Assembly: GCA_050018415.1 (NCBI GenBank)
Contig: JBEKAB010000013.1
Span: 1-64,000 of the forward strand
Direction: 5' to 3'
DNA from: UBA1161 sp002311745
GTDB lineage: Bacteria > Planctomycetota > Phycisphaerae > Tepidisphaerales > Tepidisphaeraceae
Length of the DNA: 64,000 bases
The stretch's first letter is position 1. Each line of letters opens with the position of its first letter. The notes under the pieces were generated by a model. It had not been told where the DNA came from. It saw only the letters and a program-made list of their open reading frames with translations, and ran no database searches. The translations under genes and the position numbers were made by a program. This document shows, piece by piece, positions 33,771 through 42,182 of the stretch.

Positions 33771-33884
33771 AAATGCAACCGCAGAGACACAGAGACGCAG
33801 AGACAGCCGCAGAGGGAAATCAAAAATCCATTAATTGTTTTCTCTGCGGCACTCTGCACCCTCTGCGTCTCTGCGGTTGCATTT
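33771..33884. repeat. GCAGAGAC inverted-repeat element, copy 1
   Basis: AAATGCAACCGCAGAGAC at 33771-33788 is the exact complement of 33867-33884 (18 bp). Between them are further CAGAGACGCAGAG-type repeats and an AT-rich centre, so nearly the whole element could fold back. It separates lutA from lutB. Related copies are at 34884-34972 and 42056-42178. Confidence 0.75.
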
Positions 33885-33894
33885 AGTTTATTCC

Positions 33895-34671
33895 CTACCA
33901 CGCGTCCAGATCGATCCCCATGGCCTCGGCCATCACTTCGGCAATGTGCTTGACCCGCATCGGCATTCCGCGGCGATGCAGCATCCCCCCAATGTTCATC
34001 GTGCAGCCGGCGTCGTTGCAGACCAGCGTCTGCGCCGCCGTTTTCGCAATGCAGTCGGTCTTGTCCTGCACCATCGCGCCGCTGATGACCGGATACTTCA
34101 CCGCAAACGTGCCCCCAAACCCGCAGCATTGATCCGCCCGCTCCATCGCCACAAACTGCACGTTGCCGATCTGGTTCAGCAACCGAACCGCTTCATCGCT
34201 CAGCCCCAGCCCCCGCTGGTGGCAGGTGTAGTGATACGTGACCGTTTGCCGCTGCGGCAGCGCAAAGGCCGACAAATCCGCCTTCAGCACCTTGTGCAAA
34301 AATTCCACGAATTCGTACGTGCGCTGGCAGACCCGCCGCATTCCCGCCTCCCACGCCGCCTCGCCGCCCAGCAGTTGCGGATAATACTCGCGGATCATGG
34401 CGCAGCACGAGCCGCTGGGTGTGACGATGAATTCGTATGGCTCGAAGATCTCCACGTGTCGCTTGGCGAGCTGGCGCGCTTCGGCATGAAACCCATTGTT
34501 GAAGATCGGTTGCCCGCAGCAGGTTTGTGCCGCCGGAAACTCCACCGTGCAGCCGAATCGCTCCAGGATTTTCGTCACCGCCACGCCGACACGCGGGAAG
34601 AACTGGTCGCTCAGACAGGTGATGAACAAGGCGACTTGCGGTTTGTGCGACGGTTGGGTTGCGTTGGTCAT
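33895..34671 (-). CDS. lutA: Lactate utilisation protein A
   Basis: A 258-residue protein with two CCG domains, the heterodisulfide-reductase-like cysteine-rich modules of the LutABC lactate oxidase: FPAAQTCCGQPIFNNG with PSGSCCAMIREYY, and YHYTCHQRG with DQCCGFGGTFAVK plus VCNDAGCTMNIGG. These bind iron-sulfur clusters. It is the first gene of the operon lutA-lutB-glycosyltransferase-lutC-rhaI-MFS. The gap to lutB holds an inverted-repeat element, which might lower expression of the following genes. Confidence 0.93.
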   Translation of the reverse strand: MTNATQPSHKPQVALFITCLSDQFFPRVGVAVTKILERFGCTVEFPAAQTCCGQPIFNNGFHAEARQLAKRHVEIFEPYEFIVTPSGSCCAMIREYYPQLLGGEAAWEAGMRRVCQRTYEFVEFLHKVLKADLSAFALPQRQTVTYHYTCHQRGLGLSDEAVRLLNQIGNVQFVAMERADQCCGFGGTFAVKYPVISGAMVQDKTDCIAKTAAQTLVCNDAGCTMNIGGMLHRRGMPMRVKHIAEVMAEAMGIDLDAW

Positions 34672-35084
34672 GGATCGCTCAGGGGGACGGCGGGATCGTA
34701 ACGGTCACCCATCGTGTACACCATGGCCCGGCCGCTGGGCCACGCCGCCCAAATCGCGGTCGGCGCAGACATCGCTGAACCCGGCCGAGCAGACGGATTG
34801 TTCGCCGCAGCGCGGCTCATGCGGGCACCTCTCTATTGCCCCATTGTAGCCACGGGCAGGGTCTTTGGGTTCTCCCAAAAAATAGATGCAGCCGCAGAGG
34901 CCAAATCAAAAATCAATTTAATGTTTTCTCTGCGGCTTCCTCTGCGTCTCTGCGTCTCTGCGGTTGCATTTCTCCCGTTTTTGCAGAATTGAACGCGCGG
35001 CCGCGTGCCTTGCGGGCCGGATCGCCGCGCTTTACATTCGGTTTTCGTGGTCGGTTCTAGCCGGTGGGCTTGCGGAGAAACTGC
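34672..35084. other. Intergenic region between divergent lutA and livK
   Basis: These 413 bases must hold promoters for both operons, but no clear promoter hexamers stand out to me. The only structure is the second copy of the GCAGAGAC element at 34884-34972 (AGATGCAGCCGCAGAG facing CTCTGCGGTTGCATTT, imperfect). No convincing open reading frame is present. Confidence 0.5.
34884..34972. repeat. GCAGAGAC inverted-repeat element, copy 2
   Basis: A shorter, imperfect copy of the element at 33771-33884. The right arm keeps CTCTGCGTCTCTGCGTCTCT repeats and CGGTTGCATTT; the left arm is truncated and has substitutions. Confidence 0.6.
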
Positions 35085-36209
35085 ATGCGGGTGATGCGAT
35101 ATTGGCTGCTTCTCGTGGCCGCGATGTTCACCATCGCCGGCTGCAAAAAACAGCCCGGTTCATCCAGCGAAATCCTCATCGGAGAATTCGACTCTCTCAG
35201 CGGCTCCACCGCCGTCTTCGGCCAGGGCACGCACAACGGCATCGTGCTGGCCGTCGAGCAGATCAACGCCGCCGGCGGCGTGCTGGGCAAGCCCGTCCGC
35301 GTGATCGCCGAGGACGACCGCGGCAACCAGGACGAGGCCGTCTCCGTCGTCAAAAAATTGATCGACCGCGACAACGTCCTGGCGGTTCTTGGCGAAGTGG
35401 CCAGCACCCGCAGCCTGGCCGGCGGCGGCGTCTGCGAGCAGGCCCACGTCCCCATGATCTCCCCCTCCAGCACCAACCCCGACGTGACCAAGAACCGCAA
35501 TTACGTCTTCCGCGTCTGCTTCACCGATGACTTTCAAGGCTCGGTCGGCGCCCAGTTCGCCATCCGCAAGGGCTGGAAACGCGTCGCCATTTTCTCCTGC
35601 GCCAATTCCGACTACAGCAAAAAACTCTCTTATTTCTTCAAGGAATCGTTCGCCAAGAGCGGGCAGATCGTCGCCGAGGAAACCTATCGCGACAGCGACA
35701 AGGATTTCATGGCCCAGCTCACCCACATCCAGTCGCAGAATCCCGATGCGGTGTATCTGCCCGGGTATTATTCGGAAGTCGACCTGATCCTGAGGCAGGC
35801 CCGCAACAACCTGGGCTTCAAGGCGCCGTTTTTCGGCGGCGACGGCTGGGATGGCGCGACGCTCGACGCCAACTCGGAGGGCTGTTTCTTCACCAATCAC
35901 TACTCGCCCGAGGACCCCCGCCCCAGCGTGCAGGCGTTCATCGCCGCTTACAAGGCCAAGTACGGCCAGATTCCCGACGCCTTCGGGATCACCGGCTATG
36001 ACGCCGCCCGCGTCCTCTGCGACGCCATCCGCCGCGCCGGTTCCACCGACCGCGACGCCATCCGTGACGCCATCGCCAGCACCAAGGATTTCCCCGGCGC
36101 CGGCGGTTCCATCACCATCGACGCCAATCACAACGCCAAAAAGCCCATCGCCATCCTGGAAATCCGCGGCGGAAAAACGCATCTGGCCGACATGATCCAG
36201 CCCGAATGA
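35085..36209 (+). CDS. livK: Branched-chain amino acid ABC transporter, substrate-binding lipoprotein
   Basis: A 374-residue periplasmic binding protein of the Leu/Ile/Val type (type I fold). The N-terminus is a lipoprotein signal (LLLVAAMFTIAGCKK, lipobox Cys about residue 19). The mature part starts ILIGEFDSLSGSTAVFGQGT and has GVLGKPVRVIAEDDRGNQ, PMISPSSTNPDVT and the hinge region GITGYDAARVLCDAI. GGAG precedes the ATG by 7 bases. It begins a complete five-gene transporter operon. The ligand may be branched-chain amino acids, but related proteins bind amides, urea or aromatic acids. Confidence 0.9.
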   Translation: MRVMRYWLLLVAAMFTIAGCKKQPGSSSEILIGEFDSLSGSTAVFGQGTHNGIVLAVEQINAAGGVLGKPVRVIAEDDRGNQDEAVSVVKKLIDRDNVLAVLGEVASTRSLAGGGVCEQAHVPMISPSSTNPDVTKNRNYVFRVCFTDDFQGSVGAQFAIRKGWKRVAIFSCANSDYSKKLSYFFKESFAKSGQIVAEETYRDSDKDFMAQLTHIQSQNPDAVYLPGYYSEVDLILRQARNNLGFKAPFFGGDGWDGATLDANSEGCFFTNHYSPEDPRPSVQAFIAAYKAKYGQIPDAFGITGYDAARVLCDAIRRAGSTDRDAIRDAIASTKDFPGAGGSITIDANHNAKKPIAILEIRGGKTHLADMIQPE

Positions 36210-36212
36210 GAC

Positions 36213-37145
36213 ATGCACATCTTCCTGCAGCAATTGATCAACGGCCTGTCCATCGGGGCGGTCTACGCCTTGATCGCCCTGGGTTACACGATGGTCTACG
36301 GCGTGCTCAAGCTGATCAACTTCGCCCACGGCGACGTGTACATGGTGGGCGCGGTCCTCGGCTATGAGCTGGCGCGCTGCATGATCGGCCTGGCGGCCCC
36401 GCTGTACATCACCCTGCCGATCATTTTCCTGGGCGCCATGGCCGGCTGCGCCGTGCTCGGATTTGTCATCGAATTCTGCTGCTACCGTCCCCTGCGCCAC
36501 CGCCCCCGGCTGGTGGCGCTGATCACCGCCATCGGCGTCTCGCTGCTCCTGGAAAACCTGTTTCAAAACCCGCACCTGTTCGGCGCCGCCCCGCGAAACA
36601 TGCCCCGCCTTTTCGACATCAAGCCGATCATCAGCATCCCAGCCGCTGGCGGCGCCGCCCCCGTCACCATGAGCAACCTCGACTTGATCAGCCTCTGCCT
36701 CTGCTTCGTCCTCATGATCGCCCTAAGCTGGTTCGTCTTGCGCACCAAGATGGGCCTGGCCCTGCGCGCCGTCTCCTTTCGCGTCGACACCGCCGCCCTG
36801 ATGGGCATCAACATCAACTGGGTCATCTCCGTCACGTTCATGCTCGGCTCCGCCCTGGCGGCGGTGGCCGGCGTGGTGGATGCCATGCGCTATCACGTCG
36901 AGCCGATGATGGGACTGGTCCAGGGCATCAAGGCGTTCGTCGCCGCCGTGCTGGGCGGCATCGGCTCCATCCCCGGCGCCGTCCTGGGCGGTCTGCTCAT
37001 GGGACTGGTCGAAACCCTCCTGAAGGGATATTTGCCCGGCGGCTACAGCGGCTATTCCGACGCCGCCGCCTTCTTCGTGCTCATCCTGGTTCTACTCGTG
37101 CGCCCCACGGGATTGCTCGGCAAACCCGTTGCCGAAAAGGTCTAA
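36213..37145 (+). CDS. livH: Branched-chain amino acid ABC transporter permease
   Basis: A 310-residue polytopic permease of the LivH type. Diagnostic sequence: INGLSIGAVYALIALGYTMV, then INFAHGDVYMVGA near the N-terminus, and a coupling region with RAVSFRVDTAALMGININWV, followed by GIKAFVAAVLGGIGSIPGAV. About eight membrane segments. It pairs with LivM to form the channel. It begins 3 bases after livK and is followed by livM after 7 bases. Confidence 0.93.
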   Translation: MHIFLQQLINGLSIGAVYALIALGYTMVYGVLKLINFAHGDVYMVGAVLGYELARCMIGLAAPLYITLPIIFLGAMAGCAVLGFVIEFCCYRPLRHRPRLVALITAIGVSLLLENLFQNPHLFGAAPRNMPRLFDIKPIISIPAAGGAAPVTMSNLDLISLCLCFVLMIALSWFVLRTKMGLALRAVSFRVDTAALMGININWVISVTFMLGSALAAVAGVVDAMRYHVEPMMGLVQGIKAFVAAVLGGIGSIPGAVLGGLLMGLVETLLKGYLPGGYSGYSDAAAFFVLILVLLVRPTGLLGKPVAEKV

Positions 37146-37152
37146 AGCTGCC

Positions 37153-38169
37153 ATGACGCAAACCGACCCACCCTTCACGGCGACGATGTTCCAGCGCCGC
37201 CGCGTCCCCGGCTGGGCCGTCAACGGCGCACTGCTCGGCCTCGTCGTCGTCCTTTGGTTCATCGGCAAAGCCTTCGACAAGAACCTCGATCCCTACTATC
37301 TCGATCTTCTGCTGCACATCGGCATCGCCATCATCCTGGCGGTCAGCCTGAATTTGATTAACGGCATCACCGGCCAATTCTCCCTGGGCCACGCGGGATT
37401 CATGGCCGTGGGTGCGTACGTCGGCGGCGTCATCCTCAAACACGCCGCCCCCCAAGGCGCCGCCGTGCCGGTCATGTTTTTGGGACTGATGATCCTGGGC
37501 GGCCTGGCCGCCGCCGCCGCGGGCGTGCTGGTCGGCGTGCCCACCCTGCGCCTCCGCGGCGATTACCTGGCCATCGCCACCCTCGGCTTTGGCGAGATCA
37601 TCACCGTCGTGCTCAATCAGATCGAATCCATCGGCTCGTACGAAGTCGGCGGCTCGGCCGGCCTGCACAACATCCCCATCACGACCAATTTCTTCTGGAC
37701 GTTCCTGGCCGCCCTGATCTGCGTCGTCGTGGTCGCGCGCCTCGTTTATTCGCAGAAGGGCAGGCCCTTTTTTGCCGTGCGCGAAGATGAGATTGCCGCC
37801 GCCGCCATGGGCGTCGATACCACCTTTTACAAGGTCGCCGCCTTTGTGGTGGGCGCCTTTTTCGCCGGCGTCGCCGGCGTCCTCTCCGCAACGCTGTCGG
37901 GAAACCTCGACCCCGCGGCCTTCGGCTTCGTCCGCTCCATCGAAATCGTCATGATGGTTGTCCTGGGCGGCTCGGGCAGCATCACCGGCTCCATCCTCGC
38001 CGCCGCCGTCCTCACCCTTCTTCCGGAATGGCTGCGCGCCCTGGAGTCCTGGCGCCTGGTGATCTACGCCCTGCTGTTGATCCTCATGATGCTCCTGCGT
38101 CCCGAAGGACTTTTGGGCAATCGCGAGCTGTGGTGGACCCGCCGCCGATTGCTCGCTGTCGAGCGGTGA
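37153..38169 (+). CDS. livM: Branched-chain amino acid ABC transporter permease
   Basis: A 338-residue LivM-type permease. After a polar N-terminus, hydrophobic segments include the hallmark NLINGITGQFSLGHAGFMAV, the coupling segment VREDEIAAAAMGVDTTFYKV, and SIEIVMMVVLGGSGSITGSI. It forms the second half of the membrane channel with LivH. ATG 37153 was chosen over an upstream in-frame ATG overlapping livH because the sequence before it is charged and not conserved-looking. Confidence 0.93.
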   Translation: MTQTDPPFTATMFQRRRVPGWAVNGALLGLVVVLWFIGKAFDKNLDPYYLDLLLHIGIAIILAVSLNLINGITGQFSLGHAGFMAVGAYVGGVILKHAAPQGAAVPVMFLGLMILGGLAAAAAGVLVGVPTLRLRGDYLAIATLGFGEIITVVLNQIESIGSYEVGGSAGLHNIPITTNFFWTFLAALICVVVVARLVYSQKGRPFFAVREDEIAAAAMGVDTTFYKVAAFVVGAFFAGVAGVLSATLSGNLDPAAFGFVRSIEIVMMVVLGGSGSITGSILAAAVLTLLPEWLRALESWRLVIYALLLILMMLLRPEGLLGNRELWWTRRRLLAVER

Positions 38170-38171
38170 AC

Positions 38172-38942
38172 ATGCCCCTGCTGGAAATTTCCCATCTCGG
38201 CATCGACTTCGGCGGCCTGCGGGCCCTGTCCGATTTCCATTTCACCCTCGACCAGGGCGAATTGGTCGGCCTCATCGGCCCCAACGGCGCCGGGAAAACC
38301 ACCGTCTTCAACATCGTCACCGGCGTCTACCAGCCCGATGCCGGCGACGTGCGCCTCGCCGGCAAGTCCATCGTCGGACTCAAACCGTTCCGCATCAACC
38401 GCCTGGGCGTCGCTCGCACCTTCCAAAACGTGCGCCTCTTCGGCGGCCTCAGCGTCCTGGACAACGTCCTGATCGGCTTCAACCAATCCGTCGCCCACGG
38501 CTTTGTCGGCACGCTCCTGCGCTCTCACGCCCACCAGATCGAAGAACATCTGCACGAGCAGCAAGCCATCGAGCTTCTTGGCACTTTCGATCTTCTGGAC
38601 CGTCTGCACGACCCGGCCCGCACCCTGGCCTACGGCCCGCAACGCCGCCTCGAGATCGCCCGCGCCCTGGCCACCCGGCCCAAAATCCTCCTCCTCGATG
38701 AACCCGCCGCCGGCATGAACCCCCAGGAAAAAATCGACCTCATGAACCTCATCGCCATGATCCGCCGGAAATTCTCCGTCGGCCTGTGGCTCATCGAGCA
38801 TGATATGAAACTGGTGATGAGCATCTGCCAGCGCATCACCGTCCTGGACCACGGCGAAACCATCGCCGTCGGCTCCCCCGCGGAGATTCAAGAAAACCCC
38901 AAGGTCATCGAGGCCTATCTGGGCAGCCCCGAACCGGCGTAA
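38172..38942 (+). CDS. livG: Branched-chain amino acid ABC transporter ATP-binding protein
   Basis: A 256-residue ABC ATPase of the LivG type. Walker A GPNGAGKTT, the LivG-type phrase RTFQNVRLFGGLSVLDNVLI, a signature region reading LAYGPQRRLEIARAL (LAYGxQRR replaces the usual LSGGQ, as is normal for LivG), Walker B ILLLDEPAAGMNPQE, and switch His in LIEHDMKLVM. It starts 2 bases after livM. Confidence 0.95.
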   Translation: MPLLEISHLGIDFGGLRALSDFHFTLDQGELVGLIGPNGAGKTTVFNIVTGVYQPDAGDVRLAGKSIVGLKPFRINRLGVARTFQNVRLFGGLSVLDNVLIGFNQSVAHGFVGTLLRSHAHQIEEHLHEQQAIELLGTFDLLDRLHDPARTLAYGPQRRLEIARALATRPKILLLDEPAAGMNPQEKIDLMNLIAMIRRKFSVGLWLIEHDMKLVMSICQRITVLDHGETIAVGSPAEIQENPKVIEAYLGSPEPA

Positions 38943-38954
38943 AATGGCCGCCGC

Positions 38955-39713
38955 ATGCTTCTGTCGGCAAGCAACCTGACCGTCTCGTACGGCGCCATCA
39001 CCGCACTGCAAAATGTCTGCGTCGAGATCGACCGCGGCGAAATCGTCGCCCTCATCGGCGCCAACGGAGCCGGCAAGACCACGCTCATGCGCACGATCAG
39101 CGGATTGCTCCGTCCCACCGCCGGCAGCATCGCCTGGAACCCGCCGCCCACGCCGGCCCAGCCGGGTGATACGCTCAACTATTTCTCGCCCTACGCGGAA
39201 CTGGTCGGCCTGCGGCCGGACCAGATCGTCCGCCTGGGCATCAGCCACGTCCCCGAAGGCCGCCAGATCTTTGCCAATCTGACGGTGCAGGACAATCTGC
39301 TTCTGGGCGCGTTTCAAAACCGCCACCGCGAGCAGATTCGCCACGGCCTGGACAGATGCTTTTCGCTCTTCCCCGTGCTCCTTGAGCGTAAGCACCAGCG
39401 TGCCGCCACCCTCAGCGGCGGCGAGCAGCAGATGCTGGCCATTGGCCGCGCCCTCATGGCTCAGCCGCGACTGCTCCTTTTGGATGAGCCCTCCCTGGGC
39501 CTTTCGCCGATTCTCGTGCAGAAGATTTTCCAGATCATCCGCCAGATCAGCCGGGACGGCGCCACGATTTTTCTGGTGGAGCAGAACGCCCACATGGCTC
39601 TGAGCATCGCCGATCGCGGCTACGTCCTGCAGACCGGCCGCATCATCCTCGCCGGCCCCGCCGCCGATTTACTGCAAAACCCCGAAGTAAAACGAGCATA
39701 CCTCGGGGGATAA
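38955..39713 (+). CDS. livF: Branched-chain amino acid ABC transporter ATP-binding protein
   Basis: A 252-residue ABC ATPase of the LivF type. Walker A GANGAGKTT, RLGISHVPEGRQIFANLTVQ (typical LivF), signature LSGGEQQMLAIGRAL, Walker B LLLLDEPSLGLSPI and VEQNAHMAL with the switch His. Between the Walker A strand and the HVPEGR region there is a 20-odd residue insert (WNPPPTPAQPGDTLNYFSPY) not usual in the family. The stop codon overlaps the first base of a 27-bp inverted repeat. Confidence 0.95.
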   Translation: MLLSASNLTVSYGAITALQNVCVEIDRGEIVALIGANGAGKTTLMRTISGLLRPTAGSIAWNPPPTPAQPGDTLNYFSPYAELVGLRPDQIVRLGISHVPEGRQIFANLTVQDNLLLGAFQNRHREQIRHGLDRCFSLFPVLLERKHQRAATLSGGEQQMLAIGRALMAQPRLLLLDEPSLGLSPILVQKIFQIIRQISRDGATIFLVEQNAHMALSIADRGYVLQTGRIILAGPAADLLQNPEVKRAYLGG

Positions 39714-39813
39714 TGACGAAATTCGAATGACGAATGACGAATCAATGACGAATGACCAAATGACCGTGATGCGCCTCTTTTCATTAGTCATTCGTCATTC
39801 GAATTTCGTCATT
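39712..39813. repeat. GAATGACGAA inverted-repeat element
   Basis: 27 bases at 39712-39738 are the exact complement of 39787-39813; both arms are built of GAATGAC and CGAA units. A third unit array (CAATGACGAATGACCAAATG) lies in the loop. It begins inside the livF stop codon and could end the liv transcript. A partial relative (ATTCGGATTTCGTCATTCGG) is at about 21450-21470, after the last PEP-CTERM gene. Confidence 0.7.
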
Positions 39814-39853
39814 CCCACTTCGTCATTAAGCCATTTCGGGTTATCGTGAGGCC

Positions 39854-40234
39854 ATGACAACCCCCACAATGCCCTACGGCGCCCCTTCCCACATTCCCGT
39901 TACGACCACGTTTACCATCGAAGGCTACCGCATCGTCCAATACCTTGGCGTGGTGCGAGGGCTGATCGTCCGCGCCCCCACCATCGCCCAAGGCTTCCTT
40001 GGCGGGCTGAAGTCGATCATCGGCGGGCAGATCGGCTCGTACACCGAGATGTGCGAGCAGACCCGCCAGCAGGCGTTCGAGCTGCTCGTGCAGCACGCCC
40101 AGATGCTCGGTGCCAACGCGGTGGTCGGTTTCCGCTACGACGCTTCCGAAGTCGGCGCCGGCCGCGGCGTGGCGGCCACGGAAGTCCTCTGTTACGGCAC
40201 CGCCGTCGTCGTGGCCCCGGAGCAGGCTCGCTAG
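39854..40234 (+). CDS. YbjQ/UPF0145 family protein
   Basis: A 126-residue protein of the YbjQ family, which forms pentameric rings related to heavy-metal-binding folds; its function is not settled. The family pattern is clear: GYRIVQYLGVVRGLIVRAPT, then GGQIGSYTEMCEQTRQQAFE and ANAVVGFRYDASEV, and the end TEVLCYGTAVVV. Full length and probably single-gene. It converges on the beta-CASP nuclease gene with only 3 bases between. Confidence 0.88.
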   Translation: MTTPTMPYGAPSHIPVTTTFTIEGYRIVQYLGVVRGLIVRAPTIAQGFLGGLKSIIGGQIGSYTEMCEQTRQQAFELLVQHAQMLGANAVVGFRYDASEVGAGRGVAATEVLCYGTAVVVAPEQAR

Positions 40235-40237
40235 GCG

Positions 40238-41611
40238 CTACAGTTCGGCGATGGATTGCATTTCGGGCAGAGATGCCGCGGCAACGCCCGCGCCCAGAAG
40301 TCGCCGGGAAAACGGTTCGGCCTGATCGACTTCGCCGTGCACCACCCACGCCGTCGCGCGAGGATTCAGCGCCGGCTGCAAAAACCGCATCAGCTCATCC
40401 CCATCCGCATGCGCGCTTAGCCCATGAATCGTGCGCACCTGGCAGCGCACGTCGTACCAGCGGTCGAAGATTCGCGCCCGTTTCTCGCCGTTTTGCAGTC
40501 GCCGCCCCAGCGTATTGGGCGGAATGTACCCGACGAAAACGATCAGATCGTCCGGCCTATCCACGCTCTGTTTAATGTGGTGCAAAATTCGCCCAAACTC
40601 GCACGTCGGGCTGGACGCGATGATCACGCACGGCCCGCCCTGGTCGTTGATCTGCTTGCTCTGCTCGGTCGTGGATGCGAACGTCACGCGGCTTGTGCCG
40701 AACAGATCATGCGTGCCGATGGCCGCCAGGGTTTGCTCGTCGTAATTCTCGCGGAACTGGCTGTGGATTTTGCTGATCTCCACGCCCATCGGGCTATCCA
40801 CGAAGATCGGGATCGGCGGAATCTGCCCGTCCTGCATGAACCGCTGGATGTACCAGAGCACCGTCTGCGTGCGCCCGACGGCAAAGCTGGGCACGAGCAG
40901 CCGACTGCGCCGCTGCACGCAAAATCGCACCGCATCCAGAAACTGCGGCCCCACCTCGCTCATCGGCGCATGCTGAGTGTTGCCATAGGTGCTTTCGGTG
41001 ATGAGATAATCCACCGCGCCGGGGATTGCCTGGGGATCGCGCAGGATCGGCGTGTCGTACCGCCCCACATCCCCCGTGAACAGCAGCCGCTTGCTCTCCC
41101 ACTCCACCAGCACATAGGCCGAGCCCAAAATGTGTCCCGCGTCGAAAAATGTGAAGCTCACGCCTTTACCCAGATCGGTTTTCTGCCCATACGGGATGCG
41201 CCGCATCAAACCCAGCACGCCCGGAATATCCTTGGGCGTATACAGCGGCTCGGGCGCCGCCTGCGGCGTCCCCTGACGTTGAAGGTACTGGACATCTTCC
41301 ACCTGAATCGCCGCCGAATCGCCCAGCACGATTCTCGCCACTTCCGCCGTCGCCGGCGTGCAGTGGATCGCGCTCTTGAATCCGCCGCGCACAAGCACCG
41401 GCAGCTTCCCGCAATGGTCCAGATGCCCATGCGAAAGGATCAGGGCATCGGCTGTCGCCGCATTGGGCGCAAGCCAACGGTTGATCCGCTCGGCCTCCTG
41501 CCGCGGGCCTTGGTACATCCCCATGTCCAGAAAAACCCGCAGGCCGTTGATTTCGAGAAGGTGACACGACCCCGTCACCGTGCGATCCGCTCCGCAGAAT
41601 TCAATGTGCAT
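40238..41611 (-). CDS. Metallo-beta-lactamase/beta-CASP ribonuclease-like protein
   Basis: A 457-residue protein of the CPSF73/YSH1-like family, zinc-dependent RNA endo- or exonucleases. Zinc motif 2 is SHGHLDHCGKLP (residues about 59-70); further ligands lie in FDAGHILGSAYV and FTGDVGRYD. The beta-CASP insert holds STYGN, VPSFAVGRTQTVL and SPMGVE, and the C-terminal RMMBL region has HGLSAHADGDELMRFL and WVVHGE. All expected ligands are visible, so it is likely active in RNA processing. GGAG precedes the ATG. Confidence 0.92.
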   Translation of the reverse strand: MHIEFCGADRTVTGSCHLLEINGLRVFLDMGMYQGPRQEAERINRWLAPNAATADALILSHGHLDHCGKLPVLVRGGFKSAIHCTPATAEVARIVLGDSAAIQVEDVQYLQRQGTPQAAPEPLYTPKDIPGVLGLMRRIPYGQKTDLGKGVSFTFFDAGHILGSAYVLVEWESKRLLFTGDVGRYDTPILRDPQAIPGAVDYLITESTYGNTQHAPMSEVGPQFLDAVRFCVQRRSRLLVPSFAVGRTQTVLWYIQRFMQDGQIPPIPIFVDSPMGVEISKIHSQFRENYDEQTLAAIGTHDLFGTSRVTFASTTEQSKQINDQGGPCVIIASSPTCEFGRILHHIKQSVDRPDDLIVFVGYIPPNTLGRRLQNGEKRARIFDRWYDVRCQVRTIHGLSAHADGDELMRFLQPALNPRATAWVVHGEVDQAEPFSRRLLGAGVAAASLPEMQSIAEL

Positions 41612-41682
41612 GATGGCTCCGTGAGAGAGGGAGTGTAACGACCCTCCGCTTTCCCGTAATCTGCCGCTATCATTTCCCTACA

Positions 41683-42057
41683 ATGCGGCGGATGAGGATT
41701 CGACGACTGGCTCTTCTGGCGATCGTCGTCTTTCTCGGCTTTTTCTCGCGCCGCTGGCCGATTGGCCTGTTTGTTTGGGACAAGAGCCTCGGCGACATCG
41801 CTTACGCCGCCGCGGCGTATCTCCTGCTGCTGCTCCTACTGCCGCGCCGCAGCCCCGCGGTTCTCGCCCTCTTCGCGATGCTGTTTTGTCTCGCCATCGA
41901 GTGTTTCAAATTCACCGGCCTACCCCAACAGTGGGCCGCATCCCCCATCTCTCGCGTCGTCTTCGGCACCACGTTTTCCTGGCACAACCTGGCATGCTAC
42001 GCCATCGCCATCGCGGCCATCCTTGCCATCGAACGATCACCCACTGCATCCCGATAA
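41683..42057 (+). CDS. DUF2809 family membrane protein
   Basis: A 124-residue integral membrane protein with four hydrophobic segments and the layout of DUF2809: LGFFSRRWPIGLFVWDKSLG near the start, a Leu-rich segment with PRRSP, ECFKFTGLPQQ in the middle, and FGTTFSWHNLACYAIAI near the end. The family's role is not known. The stop codon adjoins the third GCAGAGAC inverted repeat, which separates this gene from the convergent phosphomutase gene. Confidence 0.82.
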   Translation: MRRMRIRRLALLAIVVFLGFFSRRWPIGLFVWDKSLGDIAYAAAAYLLLLLLLPRRSPAVLALFAMLFCLAIECFKFTGLPQQWAASPISRVVFGTTFSWHNLACYAIAIAAILAIERSPTASR

Positions 42058-42178
42058 ATGCAACCGCAGAGACGCTGAGACACAGAGACAGCCACAGAGA
42101 AGAAATTGATTTTTTAAAAGAGAATTCCTGTTTTCTCCGCGGTTTTCTCCGCGTCTCTGCGTCTCTGCGGTTGCATTT
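42056..42178. repeat. GCAGAGAC inverted-repeat element, copy 3
   Basis: 20 bases at 42056-42075 are the exact complement of 42159-42178. The element fills the whole gap between the stop codons of two convergent genes (TAA at 42055-42057 and TTA at 42183-42185), as expected of a shared bidirectional terminator. The interior repeats GAGACACAGAGACAG and CCGCGTCTCTGCGTC. Confidence 0.75.
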
Positions 42179-42182
42179 TCTT

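Noticed and set aside
33771..33890. CRISPR array
   Set aside because: The repeats are short, low-complexity and arranged as one inverted repeat, with no regular spacers and no cas genes nearby.
35160..36575. Long minus-strand frame opposite livK
   Set aside because: Composition mirrors the codon pattern of livK; no family resemblance.
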